A program made the position numbers and the translations under genes. The notes beneath the pieces were generated by a model. It was not told the DNA's origin, did not search any database, and saw nothing but the letters and a program-made list of their open reading frames with translations. This document shows positions 35,963 through 46,919 of a stretch of DNA of 64,000 bases, one piece after another. The DNA comes from Fagopyrum homotropicum (lineage: Eukaryota; Streptophyta; Magnoliopsida; Caryophyllales; Polygonaceae). Each line of letters starts with the position of its first letter. The first letter of the stretch is position 1. The stretch covers positions 118,652,242 to 118,716,241 of the forward strand of contig BSWB01000006.1 in NCBI GenBank assembly GCA_033239125.1, written 5' to 3'.

Positions 35963-36805
35963 AGATCTTACGTCGAGCCAACGACGTAAAACAAAGGCGC
36001 TTCTCGGGAGGCAACCCGAAGGAATAAGAAGAGGAGCTTCTGTCAAGAAACCTGCCCCTGCGGTTTAATACACCGCCCCTGCGGTAACACTCAGGCCAGC
36101 ACCGCCCCCGACGTTTGGCCTGCGCCTACAACACGCCTGTCACCGCCCCCGCGGTGACATCCCCACGCCCATGCGGCGGCCATCCATGACACAAATTCCC
36201 AGCGCCGCCCCCGGCGCTGGGCCTGCGTGCTCCTCTCCCTTGTCGCCGCCCCTGCGGTATCAGATCCCCGCCCCTACGGGTTTACCCAGAAAAGAAAAAA
36301 AATAGAATCTCGAAAAAACACCTATGCCTACCACGCACCACCCACCAACCCTCTTCACCAAACACAACCACAACCCCTCGCACCTTCTCTCTCTCTAAGC
36401 TGTGAACGCCCCTGCGCCCTCAGCGAAACCACCCAACCACCCTCTCTGACGCCTCTGTTCCACCAACACCAAGGACGCACACCCCCAACGCCCTTGCGCC
36501 ACTTGCGCCACTTGCCCTCGTGCCAAACGTCACCTCCCTTCAATTGCAAACGATTCTCCACTCCTGCGCCACCTTCAACGTCGCCTGCACCAAAAACCAC
36601 CACCGGAGCTACTCCAATGCGCCACCACCTTCGAAGCATTCGGAAAAATCTCCTTCCGCTGTTCTCCCGCACCTGCGCCTGCAAGCATCCGCCCTTGCGC
36701 CTCACTGCCCCTGCGCCCGCACAGCAGCCCCTGCGGAAAAACCAACAAAAAGATTCTCTTCTTTTTCCAAACGTTCACTAATCCTTTTCTCGAATCTTTG
36801 TAAGA
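35963..36805 (+). repeat. GC-motif-rich spacer of element Y
   Basis: Between integrase and the last ORF. Contains at least ten CCGCCCCTGCGG-like motifs (for example near 36073, 36141, 36244, 36268, 36720) mixed with CCTGCGCC phrases. Frames open here are by-products of the motif, not supported genes. Confidence 0.6.
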
Positions 36806-38169
36806 ATGGAAGCCCCAAGGAAATACAAGATGACCCAAACAGAGAAGGACCGTTATCGGATTGTGCAGGATCGAGTTGTGTATGCAACTCGTTTTCTACA
36901 TATTCCGACCTTGGAGAAACTGGGCATACTAGAGAGCATGCAAACGTTTTTGGCGAATGCTGGGCTCGGAGACTTCCTCCAAAAGAGTGCTCCGACATAT
37001 TCGGAGCTCAGCAGATAATTCATTGCCACTTTTTCAATACAAAAGGAAGATCACGTGTGTAGCGGCCTCACCTTCAAGTTCAACAAGGTGAAGTACACGC
37101 TTGAATACAATGATTTACGGGAGGCTTTTGGGGTAACTCTAAACCCCTCTGAAAACTGGTGGGATCCAGTCCCGGCCCCGGACCTATGTGAGTTTTGGTG
37201 AGCAACTACCGGGTCGGAGTTCCATGCTGGGGGTGAGTACTCCAACAAACTCACTCACCCCAGTTTGAGGTTGATTTCCAAGATCCTCATGAGTGTCTTC
37301 TGTGGACACAAAGAGGAAAACAAGGTCGCTCTCAAGGACCTCCCACTGCTCTACTTCTGCCTTCCACATAGCCAGCAGTTGATGGATTGGCCCTCTCTCT
37401 TCCTCGCCGCTTTGAAGCGGATTAGGAGGAATGAGCGAAGGGATATTGTCGGCGGTGGGGTGATCTCTTTGATCGCCTCACAAGTGATAGACCTGTCCAA
37501 GTTAGAGGATGGGATGGCAACTCCTCTCTACACTGAGGGGATGCTTAGGAGGTGCAAGCTCCTCCGGAGGGACGGGGAGAACCTGTTTTGGATCTCCCTT
37601 GCAGATGGGAGCTACCTCACCTACCTCCCCCGACCTTTACCACTAGGAGGTGAGCTCTCCGAGCTATACATACCGGCAGATCCCTTCGTGCCGAGGAGGC
37701 CACTAGTGGCCATTGTGGAGAGGTATGCCGCCAGCTCCAGCCGGGCCCATCAAGAGGAGCACCTGCCTGTCCCAAATGACGAGGAGATGCCCACAGCGGC
37801 AACAGAGGAGGACCCGGCCCTTGCGAGCTTTCAGGCTTAGATGGCGGCCATGACAACCCAGCACCGGACCTGGCAGTCCGACTACCAGCGGACTATGCTG
37901 GAGCAGCAGCAGAGTTGGCAGGACACTTTGCCACCTCCATGACCTCACATTTCGACCAGAGGCAGGAGGCTTGGCAGGCAGCCCAGCAGTAGCGGCTGGA
38001 GGCCCAGCAGCTGGCCTGGCAGACCAGTTTCGAGGCCTCATTTGGTCGCCGGATGTCTGCCCAGCAGGACCGCATTGATGACATCTACCAGCGGCAGGAG
38101 CATTTCTTCAGCCACTTCCCTAACCCGCCGGAGGAGGGTCTTGGTTGTCCATCCGGACCACCCCAGTGA
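36806..38169 (+). pseudogene. Element Y post-pol ORF (Athila-type, function unknown)
   Basis: ATG at 36806 begins a frame with in-frame stops at 37016-37018, 37199-37201 and 37838-37840. It then continues, with a shift, in a Gln-rich coiled-coil-like stretch (QQQSWQ, RQEAWQAAQQ, RRMSAQQDRIDDIYQRQE) to about 38169. It occupies the position of the extra ORF in Athila elements. I see no clear signal peptide, so I do not assign an envelope role. Element X has an ORF in the same place. Confidence 0.7.
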
Positions 38170-38786
38170 GGGGTACATTTCTTTCCCTTCTCCCACATTT
38201 ATCTTTGACTCATTTTCACTTTGAGGACAAAGTGCACTTCAAGTATGAGGGAGGGATATATATCATTGCTTGTACAGTTTATTGTGTTGTTTTTTGCATT
38301 TGTTTTGCTTTGTTAAAATAAAAAAAAAGCCAAAGAAGTGAAAAAAGGCATGAAAATCCTTGGATAAACCGAAAACCCAAAAGGACGGTTTAGGTAAAAA
38401 GAAGGTAGTCCGACCAACCTTAGGTTGGTGCAAAATTGGACTTGAGGGATGTGAGTTTAAGTGAGAAAAGAAGAAGAGTGACAAGGTGAAAACCCGAAAG
38501 GGCGCCTTGGCAAGATGAGCGACACCGAGTGTAGGTTTCCCTTCCGGCGTTTTGGCTACATAAGAAGGGGAGTCATAAAGAGGTTGTCCGGGTAGGCCAC
38601 TCTTGGAGCGATAAGGATGGTAGTATCTCTTTTTCTCACATTTCCTCTCTTTTCCCTTCTTTCTTTCTTGGTTTTTCTCTTGTTTTCCATTATTTTTCTT
38701 TCTTTCCTTGCTTCTTGAGACCTTGAGTCTAATGGCTGTCATTTGTTTTACTCGGGATGAGTAAAAGGTCTAAGTATGGGGGAGTT
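38170..38786 (+). other. 3' non-coding region and polypurine tract of element Y
   Basis: Contains TTTGAGGACAAAGTGCACTT and CTCGGGATGAGTAAAAGGTC, both typical of the 3' region of Athila elements. It ends in the polypurine tract AAGTATGGGGGAG (about 38772-38784) immediately before the 3' LTR. Confidence 0.8.
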
Positions 38787-40207
38787 TGATAGGTGATGGA
38801 ATCACTATCATTTAGGGTAGTTTTTAGAGTCTTTTTATTGCATTAGTGTCGGTTTATGCTACTAACTCCTTGATCCAAAAGAAGAAGATCAAAAGAAGCT
38901 AAAGAAGGAGTTATAAGCACTTAGGAGTAAAGATCGATCAAGAAGCAAAGTTTCTGTTGCTTAACCGCCCCCGCGGGCCCTTGCAGCCGCCCCTGCGGTG
39001 ACTTGCCTTGACGAGACGAAGACCAGCTCCCCTACACCTCCCATTGCGCCCTGCCTGCGCCTCGCCTTGGGAGCTGGAAGGTGAAGCGTCTATGTCACCG
39101 CCCCTGCGCTGGCCTTAAGGCGCCTCTGCGCCTTGGCATAAAAAATGTCAGGAAGGCGAAAGGTCAGACTTTGAAGTGCATTAAATATCCGCCCCAACGG
39201 AGTTGTGTAGCCGCCCCGGAGGTTCTGAAGAAGATCAACCGATTTTGCCTAAACCGCCCCTGCGGTTCCTGAAGGCCGCCCCTGCGGTGAAACGCCAGAA
39301 GCTTTACTCCGGCTGTTTACACCACCTTTATGGCATTAAAGGTGGTTGTTTTAGGCCGGCTATTTACTCCTAATTAAGTGTCTTTTGTAGTATAAATAGT
39401 TCATGGCTGATTGCTAGAATCATCCATGCTTTTCCTCACAAAATCCATTTTTAGACTTGAGTTTTCCATTGTAATGAGTTGCTAACTCCCTTGCTACATT
39501 GGGTTGGTTTGAAGCTGCTTTGTTACTTTGGTTGTAAATTCTTTTAATATAAGTTTTTATCCAGTAATGCTTTGTGTTTCCTTGATCTCCATTGTTTAAT
39601 TGCATGTTAACTATTACTTGAGATTGATCACCTTAGGTTCTAAAGTGCATGTAAACAACTAGGATTAATAGGTTCCGGGTTCGGGTCTTTAATCTAGTAG
39701 TAACTTTAAGTAATAACGGGTTGTAATTAATTAATGAAAAGGAACACAAATATAAAGATAAGTTTAACGGTTTTAATCTTCTCTTTATATCCCTTAGTCT
39801 TTCTTTGAATGCTAACTTGTTATTTGTTCTTGTAGGTTTACGGAACTTTAATAGGTTAAGTTGTTTTGATGCCGGTTGGCTCAACACATATGTATGATCG
39901 AGACATGAGATTACTTAAAAACTTGTAAAAGGAATGCACCAAAGTAGCAATTGCATGCTTAGAATCAACCTAGTGTAGATTCATCCATTATTGTCTTACT
40001 TGTCGCATTACTCGTTTTCATAAGTTTTTGTGCATCAACTCAACCAACCCCCCCTTTGTGTCACTTGTCATTATAATCGATAATTGCATCTAAAATACCT
40101 TAACTCTCTTGGGTTCGACCCTTACTTAATCACTATACTTGTTCTTAGTGCTAAGTCGGGATTTACTTTTGATTGGGTATAGACGACCATAGAAATACCT
40201 TCGGTCA
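38787..40207 (+). repeat. 3' LTR of element Y
   Basis: 1421 bp, near-identical copy of the 5' LTR. TATAAATAG at 39391-39399. GC-motif cluster at 38963-39290. Confidence 0.95.
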
Positions 40208-40212
40208 GGGTT

Positions 40213-41145
40213 TTAGCCAATAACCATTGTCATGATATCAAAAATCAATATAAGAAGAATGAAAGATGAAAACCGTCGGAAACTCAAATATAACTAAAAG
40301 TCAATCTCAAATCCAAAACACAAAATGGAATACTCAATGGATTCAGAGTATAACACAAAACCTCACAATAATCTAGGGTAAATATGAAGAACAAGTTGTC
40401 AATCTGTCTTCAATAACTAACCCTAAGAAAGAGGTAAAAACCTTCGGCAATCTTCAATCCACCTTAGGCGAGAATGCTCCAAGCAAGGTAAGCGGCCCTC
40501 ACGTCTCCGCGAGATCCAACGCCAATATAACGGGAATAAGCCGTAAGCGTCGATGTCCAAAACTTTCTTCGCTGACCTTTTGATAAGACGGGGCAAAAGT
40601 AACCGTCCCCGGCCCATCACGTAAATAACGTGGTAAATGAAGACTCGTCAAAAGATCGCCTAAATCACGGTCTCAAGGGATTTCACGACCGTGGTTTAGG
40701 GCGTGGAATTGGGTTACGGTCTCTTGTGACTTCCACAACCGTACTTTAGGCCGTGTAACTTACTGGAATGCTCCACGCTCATGATGCCAAGATCCACGGC
40801 CGTGGTTTAGAGCGTGGACTCTTCTATGGCCGTAATTGAGGGCGTGGAAGTGTAGATTGCTTGTGGTTTCCTTTGTGTCGTGACATTCTCCATCCTAGCA
40901 TCTTCTTTAGCTTCCTTGATGTGTTCCTAATCCTTGGATATGATCGAATTCTCTCTTTTCTCTCTCAAATGGTCCGGTTTCAGCTCTTATTCACCTATAA
41001 TCAATCACAAACTTATGTAGACCTCCATATCAAAAATATAGGTAAACAAGCTAACAAATGCTTCAATGCCTTATCTATGAACACAATAATGAATGAAAAA
41101 CAACTAGAATAAGTGCCTAGAATATCGCAATATTTCATGCTAACA
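40213..41145 (-). repeat. First part of the 3' LTR of element X
   Basis: On the minus strand the LTR starts TGTTAGCATGAAATATTGCG at 41145. At the GGGTT site it is cut by element Y and continues at 28970-28213. It includes the motif cluster at 40676-40855, with CCACGGCCGTGG at about 40794. Confidence 0.93.
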
Positions 41146-42439
41146 AAATACCCCATACTTGTCACTTGCTTGTCCCCAAGCAAGGTTTTCGAAAGCTTAG
41201 AACACAAGTTAGGATGAAATATGCATACAAACTCAAAAACAAAACATCTTTTAGGTAGGTGTGCTTCTAGTCAATAGATCATTCTCAAACCTTGCTTCAT
41301 TCACCCTTGAAACGCTTATATACATAAACCAAAGAATGTAAAGTAAAGAAACATCATGAATTGGTTAAACTTTAAGGCAAACATCATAACCTTCAAGCAT
41401 TATCAAAATCAAGCATAAGAAACTTCAATTTAGATCACCAAGTCAAATAACATTCTTTTGATCTTAAGGACTTCCAAGTAAGATCTAGAATGCGGAAGGG
41501 AGGGAAACTTATAAGGGATGTGATGCATGAATCCGGGAAAATGGATAACCCAACTCTTTTTCTTTTTATTTTAAATTGTAACACCATCAACTTTGAGCTT
41601 CACTCTCTTCTTTTTCACATTATTTTTCGACTTTACTTTTGGAGTTATGGACAACGGTGCACAAAAACCGAAGCCTAGGAGATCGGCGTTTCTCAATTTC
41701 GAGATGCCTCAAACCCTTGATGCACATACCATAATCCGCTAAGAATATCGCTCAATCCGACTTTGGCAAGACACAAACACCCGGCTATGTGAATGGTGCC
41801 GAGTTACTCATCGTCATGATTGACTTCCCCAAACCTATTAATTCTATTCTTTGAATGCAAGAATTTGCTTTCATGGCCCTCCCACATCAAACATGCCAAA
41901 ACACAACTCCTCCAAATTCCCGGATAGGTAAGGGAGGCAATCACTTTCATTGTGGGGCTAAGTGATAAAAGAAAGAAGAAAGAAAAATCGATTTGCCTTA
42001 ATCATCTCATAAAGAAGTATAAGAACTCATCATGTGATTTCAACCTTGATTCTCAATATGATTTAGATAAAACTCTTCACATTATGAAACTTGAAAGAAA
42101 GGATAATCAACACATTCAATTCCTTTTCAGTTCATTATTCGTTTAGGCATACAATTGTCATCAAAAGCTCAATCGGCAAGTAGAAACTATCATAGAGATC
42201 ATCTCAAATCTTAGAAGCACAAAACCTTTTTTTCAAAATTTTTCACATTTTTATGGGTTTTTCAAAAACTTTTTCATGCAATGCAATAATGAAACGTGTG
42301 ACTATGAAACAAAACATGCAAAGTGTCATCGATCAAGGCAAGCAAATGTAGTAGAGTTATTACAACATATAGTCACACCCCACCCCATACTTAAGACAAA
42401 CATTGTCCTCAATGTTCAAAAAGAAATAAGGAAAAGAAA
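41146..42439 (-). other. 3' non-coding part of element X
   Basis: No gene. Next to the LTR, minus strand, lies CTTGGGGACAAGCAAGTGAC followed by AGTATGGGGTATTT, the polypurine tract. A second such block (ACATTGAGGACAATG, TTAAGTATGGGG) lies at about 42380-42412. Short plus-strand open frames here have no support. Confidence 0.6.
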
Positions 42440-44045
42440 GAAGAGAAAAATAAACTCACTAGACGGCGGTGGGGCGGCTGAAACTGGCTGTCATGAAATC
42501 TCGTCACTGCGGTGGAGGCGGTGGTGGAAACGGGTAGAAATCGGAGCTGAAGTTCCGCCCAAACTGCTGGCGGTAGATATCCCTCATCATCCGGTCATGC
42601 TCATCAGCCCGTGCATCATGAGTGTCCCTATGAATCTCCAAGTCTCCTACCCTCCTGGAAAGATCTGTAGCCTATGCCGGAAGCTGCTCATACCATGCCG
42701 GTGGCTGGCCGTACCATGCTGGTGCATCCTGTGGGGCCGGTGCTGCTGGTGGCTGTGCATACCATGGTGGCGGAGCTCCCATCCACTCCGGCTGTGCTCC
42801 ATACCAAGCGGGAGGAGCATCCATCCATGTCGGTCTCTCGCTCACACTAGCACGACGAGAGGAAGAAGCACCGGAAGGTCTAGAAGGGCGGGGAGACTGT
42901 CTAGGTAAGTCCGGGAAGGTGTCCGGCTAATCCGGAAACGTGCCAAATGTCTGCTCATCAGCTCCTCCCTCATAGTAATCACCTCCTCCCATATCCTCAG
43001 CTGGATGCTCATCCGGAACGTAAGGAGGCGGTGCTAATCTATTCGCATGCATAGCAACGAATGTCTCCTTCCAATTATGGCGTCCAACCATAATGGAATA
43101 CTCAGGAAGCCACGGAATGCCTCTACCTCCTCTATCATCCCATGGTATAGCAGCAGTAGGTGGACCTCGGTGTCTAGGAAAGATCATACCCCTAGTCATA
43201 AGGCTCTTGAGACCCAAAGGTCTCGCCGTTATCCTAATGCATGCGGAGCAATCAATCCTGAGCTGGGTAGCAATGTGGGTAACCATCCCACCATACCCAA
43301 TGTTCCCAACCCTCTTGTTCTTAAGCTTTCTCATGGTGGATGCTAGGAGGGTGGCACAATCAGTGGGTCTACCATGGAACATGCAATAGAGAAGGAATAG
43401 CTCATCGGTCTTTATCTTTTGGGGGGTCTCGGTCCTAAGGAATAGGCACTCGGAAAGGACCCTATGAGCTATCTTCAAGGCTAAGTGGTAGATGAGCTTA
43501 GCCTTGGTGTCAGTTGGCTGCCAGCGGTCCTCACTGGCACAAATCATGGCTATATCCTCCCAGAAGTGCTTAGTGTATACACCGCTAGGAAAGCGACCAT
43601 TAAAGGTCTCATGGAACCCAAAGAAGGCTCCAAACTGCTGGATAGAGAACTCATAATCCGTCTCCATCAATCTAAAAGATACCGTCCTCTCGATGGCGCT
43701 GTGCTTGAAGGAAATAACAACCTCCCTCGTGATCTCCTCATATGCATCCGCTCGAATAGCGGAGAAAACAATCAGTCCGGCTCTATCCAAGAGCCATGTC
43801 AAGTCATTCACCACATTAAGTGGCCCCAACTCCTAAAGCAAGAGGTATCTAGGTCCTATGACCGGTCTCTCCTCGATCTTTTCTAAAGCCTCGAGATAGT
43901 TTGGGTGAATGGTTGGGATTCTAGGGCATGGAGGTGATGGTGGTTCACTAGGAGGGGCTTGGGAAGAGGAGGAACTATCACCCTTTCTCTTCTTTTTCTT
44001 TCTTGCACTTCTCGTGAACATTTTCTCAATTCCAGTAGAAGCCAC
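42440..44045 (-). pseudogene. Element X post-pol ORF with a Trp/Pro-rich tail
   Basis: On the minus strand from the ATG at 44045: a Lys/Ser-rich start (RSARKKKKRKGDSSSSS), Pro-rich linker and globular region (RPIGP-like, ADAYEEITREVVISF, YEFSIQQFGAFFGFHETFNGR, IATQLRIDCSACIRI). Stops lie at 43835-43833 and 42929-42927. Beyond the second stop the same frame continues with a tail of PPAWYG, PEWMGAPPPWYAQPP and PAWYEQLPA repeats. It lies after the integrase end, so it corresponds in position to the last ORF of Y. Function unknown. Confidence 0.7.
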
Positions 44046-44868
44046 GGTCTATTCTTCCTATTCCATGGCCGTGGAAGTTCCAAAGACCGTGATTCGTCTT
44101 TGATTTGCTCAAATCTCAACAAAATCAACAACAAACTCAGCAAAACCTGTCCTAGACTAATTCCAATCTCAATCCTATGCAATTTCTCTAAGTTCTTGCG
44201 AAAATTTAGCCCGAATTGACAAAGAAGAGAAGAAGAGTAAAAACCTAGGGTTTTGGATCTTTGAATCCAAATTCTGCCTTATGGAGGGATTGTTCACTTG
44301 TTTTGTCGATTGGATCTTGTAGAGGAATGAAAATGCTCCACTTTAGCACCAAGAATCGTTCGAAACGATTACCGAATGAGGATTTGCGAGATGTTGAGAT
44401 TTTCGGAGTTTAGGGCATGGAAGAGGGGCGTGGATTTGGGAATGAGGGTGTTTTTGTGAAGGAAGGTGGTTTATATAGAGGCCGTAAAATTTTTTGCAAA
44501 TCACGGTCACTCGGGGGTTTCCACGGCCGTGGTTTTGTACGGACCCGTGGTTTTTGGTGATTTTTCTCAGATTTTAAAGAATTACGGTCACTGTAGCTTC
44601 CACGGCCGTGGAATAGGGCGTGTAACTCTCTGTAATGTGCCAAAATCCGAGTTTCGTCAATTTCTTCCAACTTTTTCCTTTCCCATTGCCTATTCCATTG
44701 CTCCTACATCCAAAAACACAACATACCTGAAGGTATTGAGGGCAAAACAAAACAAAAACGTCTAGACTAATCTAATCTACGAATGACAAACAAAAGCATA
44801 AGTGCAATACCTTGGGTTGCCTCCCAAGAAGCGCTTGTTTAAGGTCCGTAACTAGACCGTACTTGCAC
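44046..44868 (-). other. Spacer of element X with CCACGGCCGTGG motifs
   Basis: Between the integrase end and the post-pol ORF. Motif copies occur near 44064 (CCATGGCCGTGG), 44520 and 44600 (CCACGGCCGTGG), with half-motifs such as TCACGGTCACT between them. No supported reading frame. Confidence 0.6.
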
Positions 44869-45225
44869 TTATTCGAGTGCAGTAGGCGCGAACTCCTCAG
44901 CTTGGAGTTCCGGTGAGTACTTCTTGAGTCGTTGACCGTTCACCTTGAAGCTTCCGCCCTTTTCACCCCATACTTCAACTGCGCCATGGGGAAAAATGTG
45001 TTTTATTAGATAAGGTCCAGTCCAACGAGATTTAAGCTTACCTGGAAAGAGCCGAAGTCTCGAATTGAAGAGGAGAAAAACTTGTTCGCCACTAAGCGTT
45101 GGACTGGCCCTCAAGGAAGGAGATCAAGTTCGCAAAGGGCGGAATAACTTCCGCCCTTTTCATGCCAACGCTTCGCTCTCTCCTTGTAGATCTTGGTGTT
45201 CTCGTAGGCGCTTAAGCGAAAAACT
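44869..45225 (-). pseudogene. Element X integrase C-terminus (only remnant of pol)
   Basis: Minus strand: YENTKIYKERAKRWHEK (about 45210-45160) followed, after a frame change near 45115, by GKLKSRWTGPYLI, FPHGAVEVW and FKVNGQRLKKY. These are the C-terminal blocks of a gypsy integrase and match element Y at 35630-35910. Everything before this point in gag-pol is missing, because the 5' LTR abuts it at 45226. Confidence 0.85.
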
Positions 45226-46914
45226 TGTTCGCCACTAAGCGTGCGTCCAAATAAGCTTTAAATTTATAAAACTAGAATCAAAGCAAGCGAACCCGCAGTG
45301 TACGGATCGGCGTAGTAAAGCAAGAATCCAGAGTATCGAACTCAGGGATTGGGGGAACAAATTCAGTTCGCAAATCGTCAAGCAAGTAAGTATAATAAGC
45401 TTTGCAAATATTGGGAAAACAACAACCCTAAAGATCCAGGTATCTAATTGTGGCAATCGATTCAAGATATACTAAAGAACTAGGGACAAAGTTAAGAGTT
45501 TCAAAGGTATGCTAAGGTAAAGTAATGTACGGTGAAGTTCCAGAACTTTATATGACTTATCTAAGGACACTCTCTATAAAGGTTGTTGAGGCTTCAGTAT
45601 AGAAAGGATCTATGGATAACAATTAATCTCAAATACCCAAACTTGTAACCCAAGGAACGAAACTAACTAAAACGATTAAGGTTGTGACACTCGAAATCGA
45701 AATAGAGGATGATGAGTCTTACTACTACCTAGAAAAGGGCAAGCCAAGACTAGATTAAAGTTAATCTTTAACCTTGGATCAAAGTAAAAGAAAGGTTTGT
45801 AAACTAGGGTAAATCATGGTCAGATCTTGAGAACCAAGGCCGTGGAACTCCAAGAACAGGCCGTAATTTGGGTTCGTCGACGAGATCTCTTTAACTCTCA
45901 GGGTCCAATCAATTTACAATCGATCTATCATCATCTAAGCCACAACTATTAACCCTTCACCTTAGAATTGCTAAAGGGTTTTAGCCAATAACCATTGTCA
46001 TGATATCATAAAATCAATTTAAGAAGAATGAAAGATGAAAACCCTCGGAAACTCAAATATAACTCAAAGGCAATCTCAAATCCAAAACACAAAATGGAAT
46101 ACTCAATGGATTCAGAGTATAACACAAAACCTCACAATAATCTAGGGTAAATATGAAGAACAGGTTGTCAATCCGTCTTCAATAACTAACCCTAAGAAAG
46201 TGGTAAAAACCTTCGGCAATCTTCAATCCACCTTAGGCGAGAATGCTCCAAGCAAGGTAAGCGGCCGTCACGTCTCCGCGAGATCCAACGCCAATGTAAC
46301 GGGAATAAGCCGTAAGCGTCGATGTCCAAAACTCTCTTCTTTGACCTTTTTATAAGACGGGGCAAAAGTAACCGTCCCCGGCCCATCACGTAAATAACGT
46401 GGTAAATGAAGACTCGTCAAAAGATCACCTAAATCACGATCTCAAGGGATTCCACGACCATGGTTTAGGGCGTGGAATTGGGTTACGGTCTCTTGTGACT
46501 TCCATGACCGTACTTTAGGCTGTGTAACTTACTGGAATGCTCCATGCTCATGATGCCAAGATCCACGGCCGTGGTTTAGAGCGTGGACTCTTCTACGGCC
46601 GTAATTTAGGGCGTGGAAGTGTAGATTGCTTGTGGTTTCCTTTGTGTCATGACATTCTCCATCCTAGCATCTTCTTTAGCTTCCTTGATGTGTTCCTAAT
46701 CCTTGGATATGATCGAATTCTCTCTTTTCTCTCTCAAATGGTCCGGTTTCAGCTCTTATTCACCTATAATCAATCACAAACTAATGTAGACCTCCATATC
46801 GAAAATATAGGTAAACAAGCTAACAAATGCTTCAATACCTTATCTATGAACACAATAATAAATGAAAAACAACTAGAATAAGTGCCTAGAATATCGCAAT
46901 ATTTCATGTTAACA
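45226..46914 (-). repeat. 5' LTR of element X, uninterrupted
   Basis: 1689 bp, starts TGTTAACATG at 46914 (minus). TATA box TATAAAAAG at 46354-46346. It is continuous where the other X LTR is cut by Y (GGGTTTTAGCC, near 45977), and so documents the empty site. Confidence 0.95.
46434..46617 (-). repeat. CCACGGCCGTGG motif cluster in the X 5' LTR
   Basis: CCACGGCCGTGG (about 46563) with variants CCACGACCATGG, CCATGACCGTAC and CTACGGCCGTAA, each followed by TTTAGGGCGTGG-like text. The cluster is 80-270 bp upstream, minus strand, of the LTR TATA box. Confidence 0.8.
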
Positions 46915-46919
46915 CTCCA

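Larger units (their letters stand above)
28971..40207 (+). mobile_element. Athila-like Ty3/gypsy retrotransposon Y, complete but inactive
   Basis: 5' LTR 28971-30399 and 3' LTR 38787-40207 both begin TGATAGGTGATGG and end CTTCGGTCA. They are flanked by GGGTT (28966-28970 and 40208-40212). The order is PBS, gag, protease, RT, RNase H, integrase, a further ORF and a polypurine tract, which is Athila organisation. The coding region has several stops and frameshifts (see entries). The two LTRs differ at scattered sites, often C/T or G/A, as expected from decay of methylated DNA. It lies inside the 3' LTR of X, so it is younger than X. Confidence 0.96.
28213..46914 (-). mobile_element. Athila-like LTR retrotransposon X (minus), deleted and interrupted by Y
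   Basis: Two LTRs in the same orientation bound the element: 5' LTR 46914-45226, and 3' LTR 41145-40213 continuing at 28970-28213. The host duplication CTCCA is at 28208-28212 and 46915-46919, and removing the element restores a continuous Helitron frame at that codon. LTRs are about 1690 bp and nearly identical by eye. The interior is only about 4 kb (41146-45225). It keeps the end of the integrase and the ORF after pol, and lacks gag, protease, RT and RNase H. It is therefore an internally deleted copy moved or fixed in trans. Confidence 0.93.

Noticed and set aside
36227..36781. 184-codon open frame in the Y spacer
   Set aside because: Rich in Pro, Thr and Arg because of the repeated CCGCCCCTGCGG and CCTGCGCC words; no family resemblance.
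42276..42908. Plus-strand 210-codon open frame in element X
   Set aside because: Opposite-strand shadow of the Trp/Pro-rich tail of the post-pol ORF plus low-complexity DNA.
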